Both the position numbers and the translations under genes were made by a program. Below, in pieces: positions 8,457 to 17,086 of a stretch of DNA of 64,000 nucleotides (its first letter is position 1; each line of letters opens with the position of its first letter). Below the pieces are notes generated by a model. That model made no database searches and was not told where the DNA came from. It saw nothing but the letters and a program-made list of their open reading frames with translations. Source of the stretch: Gluconobacter cadivus (GTDB taxonomy: Bacteria; Pseudomonadota; Alphaproteobacteria; Acetobacterales; Acetobacteraceae); NCBI RefSeq assembly GCF_015244745.1, contig NZ_JABCQI010000004.1, forward strand, positions 62,001 through 126,000, read 5' to 3'.

Positions 8457-8542
8457 TGGTGCGGCCGAGAAGACTCGAACTTCCACGGGGTTGCCCCCAC
8501 AAGCACCTCAAGCTTGCGCGTCTACCATTCCGCCACGGCCGC
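8457..8542 (-). tRNA. tRNA-Leu (anticodon GAG)
   Basis: The minus strand folds as an 86-nt type II tRNA: acceptor GCGGCCG/CGGCCGC, discriminator A and encoded CCA, anticodon stem CAAGC/GCTTG around TTGAGGT (anticodon GAG), a long variable arm and the T-loop GTTCGAGTC. It reads leucine CUU/CUC codons. No convincing promoter could be picked upstream. Confidence 0.96.
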
Positions 8543-8601
8543 CCCGTGACAAACGATCCTGCTTGGTGCATGACCGTCCGGTGTGGGAGGGGCTATAGCC
8601 G

Positions 8602-9303
8602 ATGACAGATACGAGGGCAATGACCCAGGATACGATTTATGAAGAAATTTTGTGGACGTCCTCTCCGGGACTGACGCCCTACCCCGATGCTCTGGCGTTC
8701 ATGGAGGAGCGCGCACGGGCAATTCATCAGGGAACCGCCGCGCCTCTGGTCTGGCTCGTCGAACATCCGCCCGTTTTCACAGCCGGAACATCGGCCAAGG
8801 ATGCCGATCTTTATAATCCCCACGGATATCCGACCTATGACGCGGGGCGCGGAGGGCAATGGACCTATCATGGCCCAGGACAGCGGCTCGGCTACGTGAT
8901 GATGGATCTGACGAAACCAAATGGCATCGTCCCTCCCCGCGATCTGCGGGCCTTCGTGGCGGGTCTGGAGGGCTGGATGATCGACGCCCTTGCCCGGCTT
9001 GGGATAACGGCCTTCACCCGTGAGGGACGGATCGGCGTCTGGACGATCGACCCGCTGAGCGGACTTGAAGCCAAGATCGGCGCTTTGGGCATCCGCGTCA
9101 GCCGCTGGGTGAGCTGGCATGGTGTGTCGATCAATGTGAGCCCCGATCTGAACGATTTTGACGGGATCGTCCCCTGCGGCATCCGCGAATTCGGCGTCAC
9201 CAGCCTTCAGCGATTCGACAGCAGCCTGACGATGAAAGATCTGGATGACGCGCTGGCCGCCGCCTGGCCCAGCCGTTTCGGCTCTAACCCGCAGGGGGCG
9301 TAA
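8602..9303 (+). CDS. lipB: Octanoyltransferase LipB
   Basis: Transfers octanoyl groups from acyl carrier protein to lipoyl domains, the first step of lipoate synthesis. Family motifs: [15 protein letters not shown], the [20 protein letters not shown] core, and [22 protein letters not shown] carrying the catalytic lysine; the acyl-accepting cysteine is in IVPCGI. Length 233 aa is typical. ATG at 8602 has GGGAGGGG upstream; an alternative ATG at 8620 is preceded by GAGGGCA. The 3' end overlaps the convergent LolA-fold gene by 20 bases. Confidence 0.93.
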   Translation: MTDTRAMTQDTIYEEILWTSSPGLTPYPDALAFMEERARAIHQGTAAPLVWLVEHPPVFTAGTSAKDADLYNPHGYPTYDAGRGGQWTYHGPGQRLGYVMMDLTKPNGIVPPRDLRAFVAGLEGWMIDALARLGITAFTREGRIGVWTIDPLSGLEAKIGALGIRVSRWVSWHGVSINVSPDLNDFDGIVPCGIREFGVTSLQRFDSSLTMKDLDDALAAAWPSRFGSNPQGA

Positions 9304-9877
9304 ACACGGACGGGACGATCACCACACCCTGTTTCACATCCGACAGCAGAACGCCGAAATGATGCTGTCGGGCATCCACGCCCTGCAATCCGATCAGGCT
9401 CAGCTGGCCGTTCACGTCCGAAAACTGGAGCGTGAGCAGGCCCTGTGAGGGGTTATCGGCCTGAGCTACGGAAATCTGAAGCGATCCGTTCCCATGCCGC
9501 ACATCCGTGACCTGAATGTCGCCATCAAAGCGGATCGGGTGTTTCAGCAGCAACCCAAGCGGATTATGTCGCAGCGACAGATGCGTGACAGCACCCGCTC
9601 CCTGATCGTCCAGAACGAGATGACCGTCTCCGGCCACAAGTTCCATCGGATGGGGCACGACATAATCCAGTCTCAGATGGCCCGGAATATACGAAAAGCG
9701 GCCGCCGCTCTCGCCTGCGTCCGGCCCATGCTGGATAAAAGCCGCCTGCAAACCCTGAATGCCGTTCAGATACGCTTCGATGCGATGCACGTCATTCTGA
9801 TCGGCTTTCGGAAGGCGGTCATATCCGCTGGTCGCGCAGCCCGAAAGCAGCAGCAGGGCGCAAAGAGCACGTCTCAT
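9284..9877 (-). CDS. LolA-fold outer-membrane lipoprotein carrier-like lipoprotein
   Basis: The 197-residue product begins [18 protein letters not shown], a lipoprotein signal with the ideal lipobox LSGC; Ala at +2 predicts outer-membrane sorting. The body matches the LolA/LolB superfamily: [53 protein letters not shown] and [13 protein letters not shown]. LolA is normally a soluble periplasmic chaperone for lipoproteins, LolB a lipid-anchored receptor; a lipid anchor on a LolA-like body hints at a LolB-like role, which is inference. It overlaps bolA by ATGA and shares 20 bases with the lipB 3' end. Confidence 0.75.
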   Translation of the reverse strand: MRRALCALLLLSGCATSGYDRLPKADQNDVHRIEAYLNGIQGLQAAFIQHGPDAGESGGRFSYIPGHLRLDYVVPHPMELVAGDGHLVLDDQGAGAVTHLSLRHNPLGLLLKHPIRFDGDIQVTDVRHGNGSLQISVAQADNPSQGLLTLQFSDVNGQLSLIGLQGVDARQHHFGVLLSDVKQGVVIVPSVFTPPAG

Positions 9878-10176
9878 GGGGTCTGTTCTCCATGCAGAAC
9901 CAGCGATAGCGCATGCAGACCGGAACGGAATTCTTCCGCCAGCAGGTCATTGACCAGCCGGTGCCGCGCCACCCGGTTCAGTCCGTCAAAACGCGCACTC
10001 GTGATGGCGATGTTGAAATGCGTTTCGCCTCCGCCGCCGAGGGCTTTGGCTCCGGCGTGATGGGCGTGTCGGGCGCTGTCATCCTGGATTTCGAGCTTTG
10101 TAGGGGCCAGTCCCTGCTGGAGGAGGGTCGCAATCCGTTCGCGTCGGCTGGAAGGGTGTGCAGTTGTTTCAGACAT
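9874..10176 (-). CDS. BolA family protein
   Basis: A 100-residue BolA/IbaG-like protein: RRERIATLLQQGLAPTKLEIQDDSARHAHHAG is the N-terminal half with the conserved HAGH-type region, and HFNIAITSARFDGLNRVARHRLVNDLLAEEF carries the invariant helix with RHR. BolA proteins bind monothiol glutaredoxins and Fe-S clusters and affect envelope and stress responses. It is transcribed before the LolA-fold gene with a 4-base overlap. Which BolA subtype (BolA or IbaG) is not determined. Confidence 0.88.
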   Translation of the reverse strand: MSETTAHPSSRRERIATLLQQGLAPTKLEIQDDSARHAHHAGAKALGGGGETHFNIAITSARFDGLNRVARHRLVNDLLAEEFRSGLHALSLVLHGEQTP

Positions 10177-10227
10177 GATGAAAATCGTCCGGCTTGAGGA
10201 ATGCCCGCTTGCATCGGGCGGCGGTGA

Positions 10228-10866
10228 TTGCCCATATCAGACACCATGCAGCGCAAATCCACCAGACACCGGGCCTTCGATCCCGATCCTGACGCGCCGG
10301 AACAGGTCTGCGACCATCCGGGCTGCAACGAGCTTGCCGGCTATCGTGCGCCGCGCGGGCGTGATGCCCTGCGTTCATATTTCTGGTTCTGCCTTGAGCA
10401 TGTCCGCGAATATAATGCCCGCTGGGACTTCTATCGCGGCATGACGCCGGGCCAGATCGAGGCGCATCTGCGGGCCGATGTTTCCTGGCAACGCCCTTCG
10501 TGGAAGCTGGGAACCGGCACGGCAAACAAAGCGGAGTTCAACGAAGACGACGTCATTGATCCGCTCGATATTCTTGGTGCAACGCGTCACAGCCGGGCGG
10601 AGCGGGCCAAGGATGCGGCACGACAGCGCGCGTCCGCCCAAGCCGCCGGTATTCCCGAGCCTTTACGGCAGCCACTGGCCACACTGGACCTGACATGGCC
10701 CGTTTCTTTCGAGGACGTGAAAAGCCGCTACCGTGCCCTCGCCCGCCAGCATCATCCCGATGCCAATATCGGCGATGCGACATCCGAAGAACGTTTCAAG
10801 GCCATCGGCTCGGCCTATGCGACGCTCAAAGTCCATTTCACGCGTCAGGACGATTTCGTTTCCTGA
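10228..10866 (+). CDS. J-domain (DnaJ-like) protein with N-terminal cysteine motif
   Basis: The 212-residue protein ends in a J-domain (~residues 152-205) with the essential HPD in YRALARQHHPDANIGDAT, so it should stimulate an Hsp70 (DnaK). The N-terminal part has CDHPGC and a later FWFCLEHV, a possible metal-binding arrangement seen in a group of alphaproteobacterial J-proteins. The client is unknown. The start may be ATG at 10246 (MQRKSTRHRAFDPDPD), since the preceding residues have no obvious family match. It lies just upstream of cobS on the same strand. Confidence 0.8.
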   Translation: MPISDTMQRKSTRHRAFDPDPDAPEQVCDHPGCNELAGYRAPRGRDALRSYFWFCLEHVREYNARWDFYRGMTPGQIEAHLRADVSWQRPSWKLGTGTANKAEFNEDDVIDPLDILGATRHSRAERAKDAARQRASAQAAGIPEPLRQPLATLDLTWPVSFEDVKSRYRALARQHHPDANIGDATSEERFKAIGSAYATLKVHFTRQDDFVS

Positions 10867-10951
10867 ATTTTTAGACTGGAAGAGAGGGCGCCAAAGCCCC
10901 ATCTTGCCCAGAACGCCCTGATCCAAGAGCCAGAGAAAGCCCCAGAGTCCC

Positions 10952-11968
10952 ATGAGTGATTTCGCGACGATTGACACCCCGGAAGCCGTGACCACCGCTG
11001 AAAACTCCTCGGTCCCGACCAGCGTTCTCGGCGCGCCCGACCTCATGGTCTCCTCGGCAGAAATCTTCGGCATCCGCACGGACATGCAGGTTCCGGCCTA
11101 TTCCGTGCGCACGGAACACGTCCCCGACATCGACCCGTCCTACAAGTTCGACGAAGACACGACCCGCGCGATTCTGGCCGGATTCGCCTTCAACCGCCGC
11201 GTCATGGTTCAGGGCTTCCACGGCACCGGCAAATCGTCCCATATCGAGCAGATCGCAGCGCGCCTGAACTGGCCCTGCGTTCGCATCAATCTGGATAGTC
11301 ACGTCTCGCGGATCGACCTGATCGGCAAGGACGCCATTGTGCTCAAGGACGGCAAGCAGGTCACGGAGTTCCGCGAAGGTCTGTTGCCCTGGTGCCTCCA
11401 GCACCCCTGCGCCCTGATCTTTGACGAGTATGATGCCGGTCGTCCGGATGTGATGTTCGTCATCCAGCGCGTGCTGGAAGCCGAAGGCCATCTGACGCTG
11501 CTGGATCAGAACCGCGTCATCCGTCCGAACCCTGCGTTCCGTCTGTTCGCCACTGCCAATACGGTCGGTCTGGGCGATACGACCGGCCTGTATCACGGCA
11601 CGCAGCAGATCAATCAGGGCCAGATGGACCGCTGGAACATCGTCGCTACCCTGAACTATCTGCCGCTGGAACAGGAAGTCAGCATCGTCACGTCAAAGCT
11701 GAAAATCCCGACGGACAATCAGGAGGCCACGACGCTTGTTGAGCGTATGGTCTCACTGGCGAACCTCACGCGGTCCGGATTTATGGCCGGGGATATCTCA
11801 ACCGTCATGTCCCCCCGCGCGGTGATCGCTTGGGCCGAAAACAATCGTATTTTCAATGATGTGGCGTTTTCTTTCCGCCTGACCTTCCTCAATAAATGTG
11901 ACGAAGCCGAACGCGGAATCGTCGCGGAATACTATCAGCGCTGCTTCAACGCCTCACCACTGGCCTGA
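10952..11968 (+). CDS. cobS: Aerobic cobaltochelatase subunit CobS
   Basis: AAA+ ATPase subunit of the CobNST complex that inserts cobalt into hydrogenobyrinate diamide in aerobic cobalamin synthesis. The 338-residue protein shows Walker A GFHGTGKS (~88-95), Walker [10 protein letters not shown] and the CobS N-terminus with [40 protein letters not shown]. It is followed after four bases by cobT. No cobN lies in this window, so the full chelatase depends on a gene elsewhere. Confidence 0.93.
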   Translation: MSDFATIDTPEAVTTAENSSVPTSVLGAPDLMVSSAEIFGIRTDMQVPAYSVRTEHVPDIDPSYKFDEDTTRAILAGFAFNRRVMVQGFHGTGKSSHIEQIAARLNWPCVRINLDSHVSRIDLIGKDAIVLKDGKQVTEFREGLLPWCLQHPCALIFDEYDAGRPDVMFVIQRVLEAEGHLTLLDQNRVIRPNPAFRLFATANTVGLGDTTGLYHGTQQINQGQMDRWNIVATLNYLPLEQEVSIVTSKLKIPTDNQEATTLVERMVSLANLTRSGFMAGDISTVMSPRAVIAWAENNRIFNDVAFSFRLTFLNKCDEAERGIVAEYYQRCFNASPLA

Positions 11969-11972
11969 TCCC

Positions 11973-13844
11973 TTGTCCGCCCCTCAGACTTCTCCCACCG
12001 ACGAAGACCGGCAGGAACGCTTTCGTCAGGCCACCATCGCCACCTTGCGCGCCATGGGTGGCGCGCCGGAACAGGGCGTGGATTTTCAGGGTGCCGTCAG
12101 CGGAAACCGCAAAACCGCGCCAGACGCCGGAAATGTGGAGCTTCCCTATCTGTCGCGCCATATGCACGACTGGGAAATCCGCAAGATCCGGGGTGCCGCG
12201 GACGCTGCCGCTCTGCGCATGCGGTATCATGCGGACCGGAATACAAACGCTCCGGCTGAACCTGTAGCCCGGCAGGCTTTCGATGCGCTGGAGCAGGCGC
12301 GTTGTGAAGTCTATGGCTCCCGCCATATGGCGGGCGTCCGCGCTAATCTGGAGCAGAAACTCGCCCAGCATTGCGCCGAAATCGGCTGCAACCGGATGAA
12401 AACCCGCGAGGACATGCCAGCCCCCGTGGCGCTGGATCTGCTCGCGCGTGAAGCCATGACCGGCCATCCGATGCCGGTTCAGGTCGGCTCTGCGCTTGAT
12501 GAGTGGCGCGCGGCCCTCACGCCTGCGGCAAAGGCCGCTCTTGCTGACATGGCCCGCACCCAGAACGATCAGACAGCTTTCGCCCGAGCCACAACCCGCT
12601 TCCTCGGAGCGTGCCAGCTCACGACCGTTCCGGATGAAGACGAAGACCAGACCGCGCCGTCTGATCTGCCGTCCGATGAGGAGGAGACAACCGAAAGCGA
12701 CGCTCCAGAAACCGAAGGGCAGGATCAGCAGGCTCCGGCCGCAACGGAAGAAGAAGACGGCTATCAGCCCGAAAGTGGAGAAACCGGCCTTTCGGGCGAA
12801 AGCGAAGCCACGGATTCCGCCGAAATGTCGGAAGATGGTACGGAGGAAGCCGCTGGCCCTTCGGATCAGCAGGCGGAAACGGGTCCGTCCGAAGCCCTCA
12901 ATACCTACAAAGCCTACACCACGGATTTCGACGAGGAAGTGAACGCCTCCGATCTGTGCGATCCGGACGAACTGGACCGCCTGCGCCAGAAGCTCGATCA
13001 GCAGATGTCCCAGCTTCATGGTCTGGTCTCGCGCCTCGCGCACCGTCTGCAACGCCGCCTCATGGCGCAGCAGCAACGTCGCTGGGAGTTCGAGCAGGAA
13101 GAAGGCATTCTTGATGCCGGACGCCTGTCGCGCGTCGTGACGAATCCCACCCTGCCGCTCTCTTGCAAGCACGAATGTGAAACCGAGTTCCGCGATACGG
13201 TCGTCACCCTTCTGATTGACAATTCGGGCTCCATGCGGGGGCGCCCCATCGGAACGGCCGCCATCTGCGGTGATATTCTGGCCCGGACGCTCGAACGCTG
13301 TGGTGTGAAGGTTGAGGTTCTCGGCTTCACCACGCGGCAATGGAAGGGCGGACAGAGCCGTGAACGCTGGCTCAAGAGCGGTCGCACAGCCCATCCGGGA
13401 CGTCTGAACGATCTTCGCCACATTATCTACAAAGACGCAGACATGCCGCTGCGGCGGGCCCGGCGTAATCTGGGCCTGATGCTGCGTGACGGATTGCTAA
13501 AGGAGAATATTGACGGCGAAGCCCTGCTCTGGGCTTGGAAACGCCTGCGTCGCCGGTCAGAGCATCGCCATATCCTGATGGTGATTTCGGATGGCGCCCC
13601 GGTTGATGACAGTACGTTCTCGGCCAATCCGCACAACTATCTGGAAGACCATCTGCGTCAGGTGATTGCCCGGATCGAAGCGGACCGGGGCACGGAGCTT
13701 CTGGCCATCGGGATTGGGCATGACGTGACGCGCTATTACCGCAACAGCGTCACCATCAGTTCCGCCGAAGACCTCGGCGGAACCATGATGGCCCAGCTCA
13801 GCGCCCTGTTCGCGCCTGCAACCGGTCGTCGCGCAGCGCGATAA
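11973..13844 (+). CDS. cobT: Aerobic cobaltochelatase subunit CobT (VWA domain)
   Basis: The second AAA+ partner subunit of cobaltochelatase. A long acidic Glu/Asp/Thr-rich linker (roughly residues 210-310) precedes a C-terminal von Willebrand A domain with the MIDAS motif DNSGSM (~416-421), followed by [24 protein letters not shown] and [11 protein letters not shown], all typical of CobT. Start: TTG at 11973, four bases after the cobS stop, gives 623 aa; the nearest upstream ATG (11898) overlaps cobS by 71 bases. The TTG choice is tentative. The last 47 bases overlap the convergent PLP decarboxylase gene. Confidence 0.9.
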   Translation: MSAPQTSPTDEDRQERFRQATIATLRAMGGAPEQGVDFQGAVSGNRKTAPDAGNVELPYLSRHMHDWEIRKIRGAADAAALRMRYHADRNTNAPAEPVARQAFDALEQARCEVYGSRHMAGVRANLEQKLAQHCAEIGCNRMKTREDMPAPVALDLLAREAMTGHPMPVQVGSALDEWRAALTPAAKAALADMARTQNDQTAFARATTRFLGACQLTTVPDEDEDQTAPSDLPSDEEETTESDAPETEGQDQQAPAATEEEDGYQPESGETGLSGESEATDSAEMSEDGTEEAAGPSDQQAETGPSEALNTYKAYTTDFDEEVNASDLCDPDELDRLRQKLDQQMSQLHGLVSRLAHRLQRRLMAQQQRRWEFEQEEGILDAGRLSRVVTNPTLPLSCKHECETEFRDTVVTLLIDNSGSMRGRPIGTAAICGDILARTLERCGVKVEVLGFTTRQWKGGQSRERWLKSGRTAHPGRLNDLRHIIYKDADMPLRRARRNLGLMLRDGLLKENIDGEALLWAWKRLRRRSEHRHILMVISDGAPVDDSTFSANPHNYLEDHLRQVIARIEADRGTELLAIGIGHDVTRYYRNSVTISSAEDLGGTMMAQLSALFAPATGRRAAR

Positions 13845-15225
13845 CGGCGTCCAGCATCCGGTTGGTGTGGGCGGTTGTGGTGCGGTGATTGACGATCGCC
13901 GCCCGCACCGCCAGCCGACCGTTGATCTTTGTCGTTGATGGCGCGGCGATCCCGCTTTCATGCAGGTCCTGCACAAGTTCCGAGATCTCGGCATCTTCCA
14001 GACCGTCGAGACCGAAACAGACGATATTCAGCGTCACAGGTGCAAGCAGAACCAGCCCTTCGGTCCGTTCCACACGCCGCGCCAGATCGGCTGCGACATC
14101 ACAGCATGTCTCGACCATGCCTCCCATACGCTCGGACCCGTAATGGCCCAGCGTCATCCAGACCTTGAGGGCCCTGAACCCGCGCGACAGATCCGGGCCG
14201 AAATCACAAAACCACGGAGCTCCTGCCGCAAGCCCACGCTCTTCACGCACGAGATAATCGAGGGACTGCGCGAAAGCCGCAGCGTGTTTGCGGCTGTCAC
14301 GCACCAGCACGCAGCCGGCGTCGTAAGGAACCTGCGCCCATTTATGAAAGTCGAACGCCAGACTGTCTGCTTTTTCGATGCCGGAAAGCTGTTTTTTGAA
14401 CCGGGGCGAAAGACAGGCCAGCGCTCCGAAGGCCGCGTCCACATGAAACCAGAGCCCGGCCTCACGAGCGACAGCCTCGATCGCAACGAGATCATCAATC
14501 GCCCCGCAATCAACCGTACCCGCCGTACCCGCAACCATAAACGGCACAAAGCCCGCTTTCCGGTCCGCGGCGATCATATCGGACAAGGCCCCGACATCCA
14601 TCCGATGATCGGCCAGAACCGGTACACGCCGAAGCGTCTCGCTGCCGAGCCCCGCCAGATCGAACGCACGGGGCAGGCATCCATGCGCTGTTGTGGCGGC
14701 ATAGCCGACAAGCCCGCGACCGCCGATCCCATCCTTACGGATCGCAAGATCCTGTGCGCGGCTCGCCGTAATGACGCTGATGAAATTGGCCATGGATGAC
14801 CCCGTCACCAGACAGCCTGAGCCATCCTGAGGCATACCAACCATTTGCAACGCCCAGCGGATCACCTCACGCTCGACTTCGATTGGCGCGTGATCGCGTC
14901 CACCACAATTGGCGTTCAACCCTCCGGCCAGCATCTCGGCAAGCATGCCGACCGGCGTTCCTGCCCCATGCACCCATCCCATGAAACCGGGATGGGTATT
15001 TCCCACGCCATAAGGCACGACAAGTTCCTGATAGCGGCCATACAGATCGTCGAGGGAATGTCCCTTTTCCGGCAGACCTTCCTTCAGGCTCTGTCGAGCA
15101 GCGGGCGGCATCGGTCGCCAGACGGGGCCTTCGCCCACATGTTCCATGCGGTCAAAGAGCTCATCCAGCATCCGATGCCCGATCTCACGGATGCCGTGCC
15201 AGTCCGTGGGGTCCAGTCCGGCCAT
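13798..15225 (-). CDS. Group II pyridoxal-phosphate-dependent decarboxylase (aromatic amino acid decarboxylase-like)
   Basis: A 475-residue enzyme of the PLP decarboxylase family (PF00282). Motifs seen: [22 protein letters not shown] near residue 78, [32 protein letters not shown] with the PLP-pairing Asp, and [18 protein letters not shown] holding the Schiff-base Lys. Homologues decarboxylate aromatic or acidic amino acids; the substrate cannot be named from sequence. The start has AAGGGAT upstream with a hairpin immediately before it. The 3' end overlaps cobT by 47 bases in convergent orientation. Confidence 0.83.
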   Translation of the reverse strand: MAGLDPTDWHGIREIGHRMLDELFDRMEHVGEGPVWRPMPPAARQSLKEGLPEKGHSLDDLYGRYQELVVPYGVGNTHPGFMGWVHGAGTPVGMLAEMLAGGLNANCGGRDHAPIEVEREVIRWALQMVGMPQDGSGCLVTGSSMANFISVITASRAQDLAIRKDGIGGRGLVGYAATTAHGCLPRAFDLAGLGSETLRRVPVLADHRMDVGALSDMIAADRKAGFVPFMVAGTAGTVDCGAIDDLVAIEAVAREAGLWFHVDAAFGALACLSPRFKKQLSGIEKADSLAFDFHKWAQVPYDAGCVLVRDSRKHAAAFAQSLDYLVREERGLAAGAPWFCDFGPDLSRGFRALKVWMTLGHYGSERMGGMVETCCDVAADLARRVERTEGLVLLAPVTLNIVCFGLDGLEDAEISELVQDLHESGIAAPSTTKINGRLAVRAAIVNHRTTTAHTNRMLDAVIALRDDRLQARTGR

Positions 15226-15238
15226 GAAAATATCCCTT

Positions 15239-15258
15239 CACCTGAAATCCGTCAGGTG
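15239..15258 (-). promoter_or_regulatory. Small hairpin in the leader of the PLP decarboxylase gene
   Basis: CACCTGA and TCAGGTG form a 7-bp inverted repeat with a 6-nt loop, ending about 14 bases before the start codon and touching the ribosome binding region. It could modulate translation or be chance. Confidence 0.35.
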
Positions 15259-15303
15259 TCTGCGATACAGGGCCGCACACAGGATGTCACGTCAGAGAAA
15301 GGT

Positions 15304-16128
15304 TCAGAACAGCGCCGAATACAGGGAAGAACTGCTGTCTGAACTGTCGCCCGTAAAAAGGGAGAGAATGCTGGTTGTGGAACCGTTTCCCCCGTAGAGG
15401 GTCAACATGCTTGCGGGAGTCGTGGTCTTTGTCGGGTGGATCTGCAACAGCGCCAGATACTGCTGGGCAAACTGCTGGATTCCTTTGGTTGTACTGAGCT
15501 TGGACAGATCGAGTTTGGAGCCGAGCAGGCGAACCTGCTGATCGTAATCCAGTGCACCAAACTGCGTGGTATCAAACCCCGACACAACTTCCGCCACTTT
15601 CAGGAGCTTTGGATCAGCCATCACGTTTTCAAGCGTCATGTCCGTCTTGGCGGTCCGGGTAAAATAGAGCGCATCCCCCAGACCCGGCGTTTCCGTCTGC
15701 AGACTGTCTTCGTAGCTATTGGTCAGATAGCTCTGCGTGATGCTCTGAACCGTATCGGCAGAAGCCAAGGGTGACGTTGACCAGTCAGAAAACGCTTTGG
15801 CAAACGCTTTCCATGACGAATTGCCGCTGGTCTGGGCAAGGGATTTGGCTGATGTCGGGTCCTGCGTCATCAGTTTCGTCAGAACGGCCGTCTCGCCGAT
15901 CGCCGAAGACATGCCATAAGCGCCCAGCACGACCTTGAGGGCCTTGTAGTTTTTCAGAAGCTGCTGCGGAGTCTTGATCGAAGACGCATCGCTCTTGAAC
16001 GCTGCAACCGCCTGCTGGGTGGAAACGCTTGTTTTTTCCCACTTGTTTGCCGAAGATTCTTCATCCTTGATGATGGAGACATACTGCGGAATGGCGGGCA
16101 TGGCAGAAATGGAAGACGACACGCGCAT
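15304..16128 (-). CDS. DUF1217 family flagellar-associated protein
   Basis: A 274-residue protein resembling DUF1217 proteins, which lie in flagellar gene clusters of alphaproteobacteria. Matching features include IPQYVSIIKDEESSANKWEKTSVSTQQAVAAFKSDASSIKTPQQLLKNYKALKVVLGAYGM and TNSYEDSLQTETPGLGDALYFTRTA. It has low cysteine and high Ser/Thr content and no signal peptide, as for flagellar export substrates. No other flagellar gene is nearby, so it is an orphan here. Exact function is unknown. Confidence 0.72.
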   Translation of the reverse strand: MRVSSSISAMPAIPQYVSIIKDEESSANKWEKTSVSTQQAVAAFKSDASSIKTPQQLLKNYKALKVVLGAYGMSSAIGETAVLTKLMTQDPTSAKSLAQTSGNSSWKAFAKAFSDWSTSPLASADTVQSITQSYLTNSYEDSLQTETPGLGDALYFTRTAKTDMTLENVMADPKLLKVAEVVSGFDTTQFGALDYDQQVRLLGSKLDLSKLSTTKGIQQFAQQYLALLQIHPTKTTTPASMLTLYGGNGSTTSILSLFTGDSSDSSSSLYSALF

Positions 16129-16222
16129 TTCTCCGAAAGAGGAGGAGGTGCCATTATTTTACCGCTTCATTCCCTAATACGGTCTTAACGCTTCTTCTCT
16201 CTCCACAGTCCGGAACCCTCCC

Positions 16223-17086
16223 ATGTCCCTGCGCCTTACTTTACTCGCCGCGACTGCCGCACTCCTGACACCCATCGTGGCCAGCGCGAACACACCCGCT
16301 GGCCTTCCCGCCTCGTGTATGACTTATGAGCTGGGCGGCACCCAGACTACCGCACATGGCCTGACGGCCAAGACCCTGCATGCAGCGCTGACCGGAACGG
16401 ACATCACGCTCGACATTCATGGCGTGACGCTCTCCGACCCTTCCGGCCATGTCGAGACCGCAACTCTGGAGCGTTTCAATGAAGTTGCCGCCTATGCCGC
16501 ACTCAGCGCCTTTCGCGGCGGCATCAGTCCCGCCTGCAAGGACCAGAGCCTGACGATCAACAGCAGCGACATCCGTGGCGGCACTCCGCAAGCCACATGG
16601 GCGAATGTGACGCTGGCTCGCCCCGGTCATGATATGACGATCCGCAAAGCGTCGATCCAGGCGGTTCAGACGACGCCGGATCTGCGCCTGAAGGTTGAGG
16701 GCAGCGGCATCCACGACACCAAGCAGCCACTCATGCCCACGCAGCTTTCGGCGGATCTGACGGTTCAGGGCCTCGACACAGCCCGCCAGCAGATCACGAT
16801 CAACGCCCTGCATGCCATTACGGGTAGCAGCGCCATCGACGGCAAGGGCACCATCGACCCCGGCCCCACCGCATCCACGTCAGCGGCGGACCTGCATATC
16901 GGTGTGACGAACGTCGATACTCTGATCGGACAGATCCGTGATACGGCCCCCAAGAAGGTCGTAGCCGCACTCACGATTGCCCGACTGATGGGTCGTCAAA
17001 ACGGCGATACGACCCTGTGGGACGTTGGGCTGAGCGGCGGCGTCGTAACCGTCAACCGCATCCCGCTGCCGTTCTCAGTCCCCTGA
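16223..17086 (+). CDS. Exported protein of unknown function
   Basis: Starts MSLRLTLLAATAALLTPIVASA, a clear Sec signal peptide, followed by ~265 residues rich in Thr, Ala and alternating beta-strand patterns (for example LTINSSDIRGGTPQATWANVTLA and LSADLTVQGLDTARQQITINAL). The repetitive amphipathic strands and the IDGKGTIDPG segment resemble AsmA-like or DUF2125-like periplasmic proteins, but I do not recognise a family with confidence. It lies divergent from the DUF1217 gene, and its last 12 bases overlap the 3' end of mfd. Confidence 0.7.
   Translation: MSLRLTLLAATAALLTPIVASANTPAGLPASCMTYELGGTQTTAHGLTAKTLHAALTGTDITLDIHGVTLSDPSGHVETATLERFNEVAAYAALSAFRGGISPACKDQSLTINSSDIRGGTPQATWANVTLARPGHDMTIRKASIQAVQTTPDLRLKVEGSGIHDTKQPLMPTQLSADLTVQGLDTARQQITINALHAITGSSAIDGKGTIDPGPTASTSAADLHIGVTNVDTLIGQIRDTAPKKVVAALTIARLMGRQNGDTTLWDVGLSGGVVTVNRIPLPFSVP

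Noticed and set aside
8332-8571. 79-aa open frame covering tRNA-Leu(GAG)
   Set aside because: Overlaps a clear tRNA gene and has no coding features.
11946-13421. 491-aa open frame opposite cobT
   Set aside because: Antisense to the CobT acidic region; repeats arise from the Glu/Asp codons read in reverse.
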